Positions 18,204-25,396 of a stretch of DNA of 64,000 bases are shown here, piece by piece. The translations under genes were made by a program, and so were the position numbers. Source of the DNA: Ignavibacteriales bacterium (GTDB lineage Bacteria > Bacteroidota > Ignavibacteria > Ignavibacteriales > Melioribacteraceae); NCBI GenBank assembly GCA_026390795.1, contig JAPLFG010000004.1, forward strand, positions 124,001 through 188,000. The letters run 5' to 3'. Every line of letters starts with the position of its first letter. Within the stretch, counting starts at the first letter, position 1. The notes under the pieces were generated by a model, which saw only the letters and a list, made by a program, of their open reading frames with translations, ran no database searches and had not been told where the DNA came from.

Positions 18204-18674
18204 TTAAATTATTATTATATTTTTATCTTTTAACACTCTAAGATAAACTGCTATTTGACCTCGATGATGAATTTCATGGTCGATATTTCCACGCAATATT
18301 ATCCATGCAATACTTACTTCTGAATTGAATCTATCATCGAATATCTTTTTATTCAGACTATCCTCATCAAATGTTTTAATGAATTCTATTTTAGTTTCGA
18401 GAACTTCTTTTAGGTTATTTATTAATTCTTTATATCCATTGCTGTCACAATCTTTTGTAATTGCGGTTTCAGTCTCAATTGATTTAATGCCCGGGTTTTT
18501 TATTTTTTCAATTAACCAGTTATCCAGATCAATTATGTGTTTTGCTATTTCTGAAAAACTTAATGCACCGGGACTTACTTTCCAGTTTTCATAACCTTCC
18601 GGAACTATTGCCAGTCTTTTTATTGTTGACTCTCTAACTGCTCTGCAGAATTCTATTAATAATTCGATTTCCAT
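18204..18674 (-). CDS. DinB-family protein
   Basis: 156-residue four-helix DinB/YfiT-like protein. The three metal-binding histidines fit: H in EIAKHIIDLDNWL and HEIHHRGQIAVYL near the C-terminus. Relatives are metal-dependent thiol transferases or stress proteins; the substrate is unknown. AT-rich, unlike the RibD genes beside it, so the cassettes have different origins. Bounded by sites E and D. Confidence 0.88.
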   Translation of the reverse strand: MEIELLIEFCRAVRESTIKRLAIVPEGYENWKVSPGALSFSEIAKHIIDLDNWLIEKIKNPGIKSIETETAITKDCDSNGYKELINNLKEVLETKIEFIKTFDEDSLNKKIFDDRFNSEVSIAWIILRGNIDHEIHHRGQIAVYLRVLKDKNIIII

Positions 18675-18726
18675 TTAACTTATAATTTTTATAAAATTTA
18701 TCAAAACAGAAATTTTATTCTCAACA

Positions 18727-18918
18727 GCATAACGGCGTTGCAACTAAAGCGCCGCCCATAACTACGATGACGCTTTTGGCAACTACCTTTTTTGTTTTAA
18801 AATCAACTTCTTTTTATAAATCAACTTTGAATAATAAACCTACTCTGAAAAGCTAAACCCAATAATCTCAACAAACGACCGCTTCGAAGACGCGGTCGCT
18901 TTGAGTTGCGTGTTAGGG
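18727..18918 (-). repeat. Integron attC-like site D
   Basis: Best-preserved copy of the first repeat type. One end is GCATAAC then GGCGTTGCAACTAAAGCG; the other is CGCTTTGAGTTGCGT then GTTAGGG (18912-18918). The arms pair as TAACACGCAACTCAAAGCG against the complement of the other arm, with unpaired extra bases, as attC sites have. An inner stem CGACCGC...GCGGTCG follows. It matches site B over most of its length. The GTTAGGGCG end is complementary to the far end of the thioredoxin cassette (CGCCCTAAC, 20547-20555). Confidence 0.75.
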
Positions 18919-18923
18919 CGTGT

Positions 18924-20492
18924 TTATTTTTCTTCTAATAACTGAAGAATATTCTTCTTCACGCGATCATAAAATTGAAACTTATCATATCCTATTTCCT
19001 CAAATCTGACTACTCCTTTTTTATCTAATATTACAGTCGTAGGGACAGCATTAACACCAATCCTTGGAGTTTTATTATCATTCGTCTGTATCAGTGTTGG
19101 AAAAGAAGTCGGGTATTTTTTCAATACGTTCTTTACAAGTTCTGTTTCTTCCTCCAAATTATTAAAAAGACCAATTTGAGAATGCATGCTTAATAATGAG
19201 AACTTCTCATTTTTGAAATCATTGTATATTTTTTCCAAATCAGGTCTTTCCTCTAAACATGTACCACACCAATAAGCCCAATAATTAATTACTGTGACTT
19301 TCCCTTTTATTTCAGTTTCATCGTGTTTCTTATCATCAATAGTTTTTAGTGAGAAACGGGGGAATGTTTTCCCAACATATTTATAAGTTTTTGTCTCGAT
19401 AAGTTTTTCTTTTGGAATTGTCTTTATAAAGTTTTCTTTGTAACTGTTATAGCCCTCATCTGAATGATTTAGAATTGTATATATCCTCTGCAATGCCAGC
19501 CAATTATCCTCGTCTGTAGGATCCTTTGTTAAAGCAATTTTGTAGTATGATTTTGCGAACTCATATTTTTTTTCTATTTCGTATATCATTCCAAGTTTAC
19601 TCAAAATAGATAAATCGAATTCATATTTAACGGATAGATCATATGCAGGTAGAGTTTGGTAAGTAGTGAGAGCTTCTAAATATGTTTTGATTGCCAATTC
19701 ATAATCACTATTTGCTAAATAGTTTTCACCAAGATTCCTTTTATAATCAAATAGCTTACTATTTCTGTAATGGAGTGGCAAATCATCAATATTATCTATT
19801 GCCTTTTGCGCATATTTAATACCGATAGGAAGATATTTTTTAAGATAGGCCGGCGTCATTGCTATCATATTGTAAACTTCTGAATTTGGAGAATAATTCT
19901 CGATGCTATCAATAATGCTGGAAACGGAAAGGCTGTCAGATACAATCATATAAGTAATTAACGCATATGAGAATAATGCACGTCTATCCATCCAGTTGGG
20001 ATATTTTGTTAATAATGTGTCATAAAGAAGTTTTGATTTTTCTGGCGCTTGGGCTGTGGACATCATTGCTCTATTGAGATAATTCTCTTCTTTCCTAGAA
20101 GAAGTAAAGTACTTGCCGTTAAAATTATGGTCAAAACTTTTTTCAACTGAGGATTCTCTATCATGATTTAATTGCAGATAAATAGAGTGATACCCGACAT
20201 TAAGATTATTTTTATCAATGATTATGGAATGCACACCGGCATCTTGAAAAGAATAGACGGGAACCGAAGAGAGAAATCCAAGTCTATCATATATTTTCAA
20301 TTCAACAAAAGCAGGATAAGGGATTTTATACTCAATGGTTAATTTTGTGTCTGAAGAGTCACCAATTATTTGTAATGATGGTTTTTCATAAATATCTAAC
20401 ACTTTTTGTTGAGAGTACATATTTTGTGCACCGATGATAATAGCAATCAATGACAAAAATATTTTTAGCATTCTTGTTGTTTTTGTAACCAT
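18924..20492 (-). CDS. Exported TPR protein with C-terminal TlpA-like thioredoxin domain
   Basis: 522 residues. Signal peptide (MLKIFLSLIAIIIGAQNMYSQ), an N-terminal beta-rich segment with IYDRLGFL, then a TPR-like helical region (about 210-340, YELAIKTYLEALTTY, EFAKSYYKIALTKDP), and a thioredoxin/AhpC-TSA domain from about residue 375. The active site is NYWAYWCGTCLEERP, with the CGTC redox pair intact. Probably a periplasmic disulfide reductase anchored to or interacting with other proteins. GGGGAG precedes ATG 20492. It is very long for an integron cassette but has matching cassette ends. Confidence 0.85.
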   Translation of the reverse strand: MVTKTTRMLKIFLSLIAIIIGAQNMYSQQKVLDIYEKPSLQIIGDSSDTKLTIEYKIPYPAFVELKIYDRLGFLSSVPVYSFQDAGVHSIIIDKNNLNVGYHSIYLQLNHDRESSVEKSFDHNFNGKYFTSSRKEENYLNRAMMSTAQAPEKSKLLYDTLLTKYPNWMDRRALFSYALITYMIVSDSLSVSSIIDSIENYSPNSEVYNMIAMTPAYLKKYLPIGIKYAQKAIDNIDDLPLHYRNSKLFDYKRNLGENYLANSDYELAIKTYLEALTTYQTLPAYDLSVKYEFDLSILSKLGMIYEIEKKYEFAKSYYKIALTKDPTDEDNWLALQRIYTILNHSDEGYNSYKENFIKTIPKEKLIETKTYKYVGKTFPRFSLKTIDDKKHDETEIKGKVTVINYWAYWCGTCLEERPDLEKIYNDFKNEKFSLLSMHSQIGLFNNLEEETELVKNVLKKYPTSFPTLIQTNDNKTPRIGVNAVPTTVILDKKGVVRFEEIGYDKFQFYDRVKKNILQLLEEK

Positions 20493-20548
20493 TATTTTTT
20501 CTCCCCATGCGGTAAGAAATATATAAACTATGTATTACCATTAAAGCG

Positions 20549-20738
20549 CCCTAACTATTACTTATACTGAACTGTTTATTTCTTTATGGAACATAGATAT
20601 GCGTCCAGTTGCAAGTCTACGTTCCAATTTCTTTGGCAATATTGTTTAAATCTATTTTTGTTCTGCTTCTATTTATACGGCAAAAAGAATTTTTTAGGCT
20701 GGTTTCAATCGAGGTGAACTTCTTTGTATCTATCAAGG
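20549..20738 (-). repeat. Second-type attC-like repeat, copy 2
   Basis: Starts CCCTAAC then TATTACTTATACTGAAC (20556-20572, identical to copy 1), ends GTGAACTTCTTTGTATCTATCAAG, where copy 1 has ...CTATGGTTAAAG. The distal core is therefore lost by mutation. The right part (20679-20809) is nearly identical to 21405-21536. Confidence 0.5.
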
Positions 20739-20809
20739 AGGTATCCGGTAATTTTCTGTTTTAATTTAACACAAAATTTAATATAAATAAATTCTTTTTC
20801 AGTAGAGAC
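20679..20809. repeat. 131-bp direct repeat, left copy
   Basis: From GGCAAAAAGAATTTTTTAGG through GGAGGTATCCGGTAATTTTC to the GTAGAGAC palindrome. It is nearly identical, in the same orientation, to 21405-21536; the pair brackets the 20864-21304 gene. Recombination between the copies would excise that gene as a circle. Confidence 0.75.
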
Positions 20810-20831
20810 GGGATACTTGTCCCGTCTCTGC
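20802..20831. repeat. GTAGAGACG/CGTCTCTAC palindrome (imperfect)
   Basis: GTAGAGACGGGA and TCCCGTCTCTGC face each other around a short loop. One member of the dispersed palindrome family described at 23744-23771. Confidence 0.65.
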
Positions 20832-20863
20832 AATCATTTGTGTGTCTCCACAATTCTACGTCT

Positions 20864-21304
20864 CTATAATTCAAATTTGTAGCCGGGATAACGTGCAGTA
20901 AGAAATTTCAGATAGTTCTCTATCTCATTTTCCGACTTTTCGCATTCGCTGACAGCCTTCTCGTGCTGATCACTGGGATAAGACGGATCATTCTCCAAAG
21001 CAAATAACATTTTTTGTGCATGATTGTTCTGAAAGCTCATTGTTTCAAGTTTTGTTAGTTCTTCTTTCGACGGAGTCTCCGGAAGTACGGTACCGGCGGC
21101 GCCAGCACGGAAGGATAAGAAAAGAGTCTTTCCCGTAACCGTATTCTCGATCGAGTAAATTTCAGTACTACCGGGATGAATGGAATTTTTAAGACGCTCT
21201 TCTTCCGCGGCTAGATATGCATCATCATCGGTTTCAGCAAAGACCGTAGTTACCCAAGTCATCATATCATCTTCATCATAGTAGTTTACACAATATGCAT
21301 TCAT
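20864..21304 (-). CDS. Hypothetical 146-residue acidic protein
   Basis: Not recognised. It is acidic and soluble, with no signal or membrane segment, and looks mixed alpha/beta (AYCVNYYDEDDMMTWVTTVFAE at the start, then a coiled-coil-like helix in the last 50 residues). An AAGGAGG ribosome-binding site precedes ATG 21304, so it is likely expressed. It is bracketed by the 131-bp direct repeats. Confidence 0.6.
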   Translation of the reverse strand: MNAYCVNYYDEDDMMTWVTTVFAETDDDAYLAAEEERLKNSIHPGSTEIYSIENTVTGKTLFLSFRAGAAGTVLPETPSKEELTKLETMSFQNNHAQKMLFALENDPSYPSDQHEKAVSECEKSENEIENYLKFLTARYPGYKFEL

Positions 21305-21368
21305 TTAGTATACCCTCCTTTTCGTTTCTATCCGCTATTCTTTTATTCCTTTTATAATTGTTGGTGCA

Positions 21369-21463
21369 CCCTCATTATTACTTATACTGAATGAGTATAA
21401 AATTGGCAAAAATAATTTTTTAGGCTGGTTTCAATCGAGGTGAATTGCTTTGTATCTATCAAG
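21369..21463 (-). repeat. Second-type attC-like repeat, copy 3 (short)
   Basis: TATTACTTATACTGAA at 21376-21391 and GTGAATTGCTTTGTATCTAT near the far end. The interior is about 100 bp shorter than in copies 1 and 2. The core next to TATTACTT reads CCCTCAT, so it is degenerate. It is the rightmost boundary of the array. Confidence 0.45.
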
Positions 21464-21536
21464 GAGGTATCCGGTAATTTTCTGTTTCAATTTAACACAA
21501 AAATTAATATAAATAAATTCTTTTCTCCGTAGAGAC
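21405..21536. repeat. 131-bp direct repeat, right copy
   Basis: Partner of 20679-20809, with only scattered substitutions (for example AACTTC against AATTGC). It also ends at a GTAGAGAC palindrome. Confidence 0.75.
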
Positions 21537-21556
21537 TCGCCGCGGCGAGTCTCTAC
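21529..21556. repeat. Perfect 28-bp palindrome of the GTAGAGAC family
   Basis: GTAGAGACTCGCCG followed by its exact reverse complement. The outer GTAGAGAC/GTCTCTAC is constant in the family while the centre varies. A second half-site (GGCGAGTCTCTAC) follows at about 21565-21577. Confidence 0.8.
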
Positions 21557-21566
21557 CAAATTGCGG

Positions 21567-21772
21567 CGAGTCTCTACGTTTCACTTTTCACGTCTTACGT
21601 CTCACCTCTCACGTCTCTACGTTTCACCTTTCACGTCTCTACATCTCACCTTTCACGTCTCTACGTTTCACCTTTCACCTCTTCCGTCTCACCTCTCACG
21701 TCTCTACGTTTCACTTTTCACGTCTCTACGTTTCACCTTTCACGTCTCTACATCCCACCTTTCACGTCGCTG
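21567..21772. repeat. Degenerate tandem repeat, unit about GTCTCTACGTTTCACC
   Basis: About 200 bp built from alternating CGTCTCTACGTTTCAC and CTTTCACGTCTCTACATC words with small changes. No unique spacers, so it is not a CRISPR array. It ends inside the 3' end of the 21762-22445 gene. The same words (CGTTTCAC, GTCTC) recur between genes at 46.8, 47.4 and 47.8 kb. Confidence 0.8.
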
Positions 21773-22445
21773 CCGGAGCCGCCGCTTCCTTATGCCCCAA
21801 TCCCAAATCCTTTATCACCCGCGCCGACCAATACTTATTATAGAACATTCTGTTATCAAACTTAAAATTCTCGATCAATGCGTCGATCTCGGTTTTTAAT
21901 ACCAGGTCCGCTTTATCGAACAATTGAGATAACGTCTGCCGTGTTGCGCTCTTTGTTGCAAAGCTTGTTTCTTTCACCCCGCGCGCTTCTTCATATTCAA
22001 CAATTTTGTTCAGCAGATCCGTTAACCTGGCACTTGTAACTCCAAAATCCGCGAGCGCTATAATATTCGAATTTAACAAATCATGAATTAATCTTGCTTT
22101 GCTAATCAGATCATTGTCGCGCATTCCTTTTAATTGGGATCTGTTTACTTTGCTCTTTGCCTTCAGATCTTCAATCTTGTTACGGCTTGCGTAAGCATTC
22201 AATGTGTCCGCCAGAGGTGTTAAGAGATCGAGCAATTCATCTTCAACCAGATTCTTCGCATTTGTCTTCCCGGAAACACTTGCAGTATATTCTGTGTCCC
22301 TCACGGAAATATCCGACACAAGCGTTTTAAAATTGGTCACTGCGCTGCTTAACGCAGGCAAAGTTGTTACAATACTTTGATTCTCATCGAGGACAGAAAT
22401 TACCGCACGGTATGAAGAGAACTTGTTTTCTTCCGTTTTAGTCAT
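21762..22445 (-). CDS. Hypothetical 227-residue helical protein
   Basis: Not recognised as a named family. Almost entirely alpha-helical, without signal peptide. It has two similar halves of long helices (for example NLVEDELLDLLTPLADTLNAYAS and TRQTLSQLFDKADLVLKTEIDALI) and ends in an Ala-Pro tail (EAAAPAAT). Proteins of this size and pattern are common as hypotheticals in Bacteroidota and Ignavibacteria. The stop codon lies at the edge of the tandem-repeat tract. Confidence 0.65.
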   Translation of the reverse strand: MTKTEENKFSSYRAVISVLDENQSIVTTLPALSSAVTNFKTLVSDISVRDTEYTASVSGKTNAKNLVEDELLDLLTPLADTLNAYASRNKIEDLKAKSKVNRSQLKGMRDNDLISKARLIHDLLNSNIIALADFGVTSARLTDLLNKIVEYEEARGVKETSFATKSATRQTLSQLFDKADLVLKTEIDALIENFKFDNRMFYNKYWSARVIKDLGLGHKEAAAPAAT

Positions 22446-22509
22446 AACCTACCCCTTTTATTATGATTATTTAGTTAGCTCTGCCGTTTTGGCAGATTTT
22501 TCTTCATTT

Positions 22510-22715
22510 CTCGATTTTTTTTCCCATTTTTTAAACTGCACGCCGCATTTTTTAAACTCATTTTGATTTTTGTCACACCGCATCGGGCATTTTTTAAAAT
22601 AATTCTCTCATTTTTTAAATCTCACCGGGCATTTTCTAAATTAATTTTGACAACTTGGCAGCCGCGGTCTTCATTTTTTAAACTTCGCCGGGCATTTTTT
22701 AAAATGATTTTTTCA
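22510..22715. repeat. Degenerate array of (C)GGGCATTTTTTAAA words
   Basis: At least seven copies of CATTTTTTAAA, several preceded by CGGG or CACACCGC, at irregular spacing of about 20-45 bp, upstream of the 21762-22445 gene. The open frame that spans it on the plus strand (22563-22805) is a repeated FFK-rich translation and not a plausible gene. Confidence 0.65.
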
Positions 22716-22958
22716 ATTACCGGATTTGGTTATTCTTTATTTAAAACCGGCTTCGCTAATCGGAAATCCAGACCGCCGTTTCTTAAATGGAATCTCTCTT
22801 ATTAGAAGATGATTTTTTCTTTTTGCAGTACAATTTTGGAAGGTTAGAATTTGGAGGACCCTCCCCCCGGAACAACAGATTTATTTTCTACTTAATAAAC
22901 GGAAAATTTTAAATTAATGTCAATATAAATTTAATGCATACTTTGATTTGTCATGTCG

Positions 22959-22989
22959 ATCCCGCCAAGGCGGGATATCCCGTCTCTAC
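22959..22989. repeat. Partial GTAGAGAC-family element
   Basis: CCCGCCAAGGCGGG palindrome followed by GGGATATCCCGTCTCTAC, so half of the family palindrome is present next to another small stem. Confidence 0.5.
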
Positions 22990-23002
22990 ATATAGTGCCG
23001 GT

Positions 23003-23353
23003 TTACCGTGTGCGGGAATCACTCCAGATCAGTTTTTCATCTTTTCTTTCCTTAAAGAAATCCGGGCATTTTCCATCTCCGCCACCTGCGAAACCTCCGT
23101 CCGGCTTGCATATAACTTTCCCGCTTTCATCAAAAAGATTGCTGAATTGATCGCAGCATTGTGCCGGAACATAATACACAGTTTGATCTTTGTAGCTGTA
23201 CCGCCATATCGATTGAGGAGGATTTCCTACCGGCTGACTTTTAAATTGCTCAATTAAATTATTAACCCAATCCGGATTATCCGGTTCATTTGATTGGGTA
23301 CAACCGAGAGTTAAGATGAAGAAAACGGAGAGAACAAATAATAATTTTTTCAT
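23003..23353 (-). CDS. DUF6970-domain lipoprotein
   Basis: About 116 residues. Lipoprotein signal MKKLLFVLSVFFILTLGC, then a small domain SIWRYSYKDQTVYYVPAQCCDQF...CKPDGGFAGGGDGKCPDF. This is the DUF6970 pattern, with conserved Cys residues likely forming disulfides. Function unknown; probably at the periplasmic face of a membrane. I prefer ATG at 23353 because GAGG lies upstream at about 8 bp; the longer frame (to 23377) adds eight residues before the signal. Confidence 0.8.
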   Translation of the reverse strand: MKKLLFVLSVFFILTLGCTQSNEPDNPDWVNNLIEQFKSQPVGNPPQSIWRYSYKDQTVYYVPAQCCDQFSNLFDESGKVICKPDGGFAGGGDGKCPDFFKERKDEKLIWSDSRTR

Positions 23354-23442
23354 TTTGAACCTCAATGTAATCTGCACGGTGCAATTTATTCAAAACAGAT
23401 GATTTATTGAAGGAACAAATTCTTACCTAAATTCTGCTATCC

Positions 23443-23470
23443 GTAGAGACGCCATATATGGCGTCTCTAC
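23443..23470. repeat. Perfect 28-bp palindrome of the GTAGAGAC family
   Basis: GTAGAGACGCCATA followed by its exact reverse complement, 47 bp from the end of the RAYT transposase gene. Confidence 0.8.
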
Positions 23471-23516
23471 AATGTAAAGTTTAGTCTCTACAAATCTGTG
23501 ACGCGTCTCAACAGAT

Positions 23517-24068
23517 TTAATCAATTATTAAATTTTCATAATCGTTTTTTTCAATATCCCATTTCAAGGGATTTTGTTCAATATATTTTCTTATTTGATG
23601 CAACTCTTTTTCGTTTCTTATGATCCGGTCATAAAATCTAGGCTGCCAGTTAAAATTGGATATACTATTCTGGTTACACCAACGTGTGATTGCTGCTTTA
23701 AATGTTCCAACAATTACACCTAGTGAGGCTTGTTTTTGCCGCTGTAGAGACGGGATATATCCCGTCTCTACATTTGATTTCCCACAATTTAATTCACCCG
23801 GATTAAGAATTATTATACCATGAATGTGATTTGGCATGATTATATGATAATCCAGTTCGATGCTCGGAAAATGGTCCGGCATTTTTAACCAAAATTTCTC
23901 AGTAACATTTCTTAAACCATTTAATTCCATTTTACCAGCAACTACTTTTCCAAAAAAATCAACGTGATTTTTGGTATTGATTGTAACATAATACCACCAA
24001 GGTATTGAGTAATCCCAATCTCGTAAACGATTTGATTCAATGCGGAATTTATTTTGGAAGTATGCCAT
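23517..24068 (-). CDS. REP-associated tyrosine transposase (RAYT, Y1_Tnp)
   Basis: 183-residue IS200/IS605-like single-domain transposase of the RAYT group, which mobilises short REP palindromes. Marks: WWYYVTINTKNHVDFFG, the HUH metal motif in YHIIMPNHIHGIIIL, and a catalytic Tyr in the C-terminal WQPRFYDRIIRNEKEL. A perfect palindrome of the local GTAGAGAC family (23744-23771) sits inside the gene in frame and is read as VETGYIPSL between the HUH motif and the catalytic helix. The HUH and Tyr are intact, so it may be active. Confidence 0.9.
   Translation of the reverse strand: MAYFQNKFRIESNRLRDWDYSIPWWYYVTINTKNHVDFFGKVVAGKMELNGLRNVTEKFWLKMPDHFPSIELDYHIIMPNHIHGIIILNPGELNCGKSNVETGYIPSLQRQKQASLGVIVGTFKAAITRWCNQNSISNFNWQPRFYDRIIRNEKELHQIRKYIEQNPLKWDIEKNDYENLIID
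23744..23771. repeat. GTAGAGAC-family palindrome inside the RAYT coding sequence
   Basis: GTAGAGACGGGATA followed by its exact reverse complement, 28 bp. It is 28 bp long, so the frame is kept only because flanking bases complete the codons. Confidence 0.9.
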
Positions 24069-24123
24069 ACAAATTATATTAAATGCTGACGTAACCTACT
24101 CTCGCCCCTAACTTCTTACCAGT

Positions 24124-25047
24124 TCATCCCCACGGCTTCTTCAATCCAAGAGTTTCCAGTTTGCTTTCAAATTCTATTCGTTCGCGGTTCTTTGAAAGTT
24201 TTCCCTCAACCATTTTAAGCCATCCGAATTCTTCGGCAAGCATTTTAGCTTCTTGATCTTTGCCCGCAAACATTTGTTTCATTATCTGTAATTCGAGAGC
24301 GGTAAAGCTCATCGAGTTCATTCGGTAATCTTTGAATGCTTCCCATGCTATAGGACACCATTTACTTACAATTTCGTTTCCTATAACATTAGCGTAACTG
24401 CGGATTTCAAATTGCGCATGGGCATCCATTCGAAGTGCAAGAAAGTTAAGAAGGTTATGGAGATCAATTTTCCAATATGCTTCTGTGTAGGTTGAGAGCG
24501 GAAGATCTTTGCGTGCCTGCTCGCGCGCAACGCCAAGCTGCAGACGCTCTTGATAAATCTCACGGGCAAATTGCTGAAGTTCTTCTTCACGCTCGGATAA
24601 TTTACTGCCGAGTGCAGGATCAAAGAATCCCTCGCTTCCCTGCTTATTATCTATTGCCTGAAAACGCCATTCCCCGGTATTTGTTTTTTGAGACGAATCG
24701 ATTGCGAGTGAGTAACGTGTTGAATATTCGTTTACATTCGCCGTACGGTGACGAATCCATTGCCGCCATGTGTCCATTGGAACGCGGACGTGCAATTTGA
24801 TTTCGCACATCTCGAACGGTGTTGTATGAAAGTTGCGCAGAAGATAACGGATCAGTCCCCTGTCCTCATTAACTTTTTTAGTCCCTTTACCGTAAGAAAC
24901 TCTTGCCGCCTGTACAATTGATTCATCGCTCCCCATGTAATCGATCACACGTACAAAACCGTCATCGAGTACCGGAAACTTTTTACCGAGAATCTCTTCG
25001 AGCGAATCAATTTTTATTTTTTCAAAAACTTCTGTTTGGTTTTCCAT
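24124..25047 (-). CDS. thyX: FAD-dependent thymidylate synthase
   Basis: 307 residues. The ThyX motif is present as RHRTANVNEYSTRYS, with a Thr-Ala where many enzymes have Ser-Ile. It methylates dUMP using methylenetetrahydrofolate, FAD and NADPH, releasing tetrahydrofolate. Other family segments include RNFHTTPFEMCEIKLHVRVPM and WKIDLHNLLNFLALRMDAHAQ(E). A normal folA is also present at 13.3 kb. No operon partner. Confidence 0.95.
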   Translation of the reverse strand: MENQTEVFEKIKIDSLEEILGKKFPVLDDGFVRVIDYMGSDESIVQAARVSYGKGTKKVNEDRGLIRYLLRNFHTTPFEMCEIKLHVRVPMDTWRQWIRHRTANVNEYSTRYSLAIDSSQKTNTGEWRFQAIDNKQGSEGFFDPALGSKLSEREEELQQFAREIYQERLQLGVAREQARKDLPLSTYTEAYWKIDLHNLLNFLALRMDAHAQFEIRSYANVIGNEIVSKWCPIAWEAFKDYRMNSMSFTALELQIMKQMFAGKDQEAKMLAEEFGWLKMVEGKLSKNRERIEFESKLETLGLKKPWG

Positions 25048-25094
25048 TATACTTCCATGAATAGATAATTTTTAACTGTTCTTTATAATTTCTT

Positions 25095-25372
25095 CACGTC
25101 ATTGCGAACGAACGAAGTGAGTGAAGCAATCTCAAATACGTAAGTTAGATTGCTTCTCCTGCTACCGCAGGATCGCAATGACAACAAATTATTTTTACTC
25201 ACAACAAAATTCTGTTATTGCTAGTTCTTAGCTTCTACTAATTATTGAATGAAGCAATCTCTTACAGTACACTCGTCATGGCGAGTCCCGTAAAGCGGGA
25301 CGTGGCAATCTCAATACTCATTTAGTTTGCTTCGTCTCCGGCAAATGCCGGATCCTCGCAAAGACAGAAAAG
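25095..25372. repeat. Two intergenic elements with CATTGCGA / GAAGCAATCTC words
   Basis: The 350-bp thyX-glycerate kinase gap holds two related inverted elements. In the first, GTCATTGCGAACGAACGAAG...GAAGCAATCTC is followed by GATTGCTTC...GATCGCAATGAC. In the second, GAAGCAATCTC...GTCATGGCGAG...CTTCGTCTCCGG...CGCAAAGAC. Both fold into long hairpins. The words are typical of dispersed non-coding repeats in several phyla. Confidence 0.7.
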
Positions 25373-25396
25373 AGAATATTAGAATAAATTCAATAA

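Noticed and set aside
21567-21772. Repeat tract as a CRISPR array
   Set aside because: Words are tandem and degenerate with no unique spacers of constant length, and no cas gene is nearby.
21561-21899. 112-residue plus-strand frame (HFSRLTSHLSRL repeats)
   Set aside because: Low-complexity translation of the tandem repeat and antisense to the 227-residue gene.
22563-22805. 80-residue plus-strand open frame rich in FFK
   Set aside because: It is the translation of the TTTTTTAAA repeat words; no ribosome-binding site and no plausible fold.
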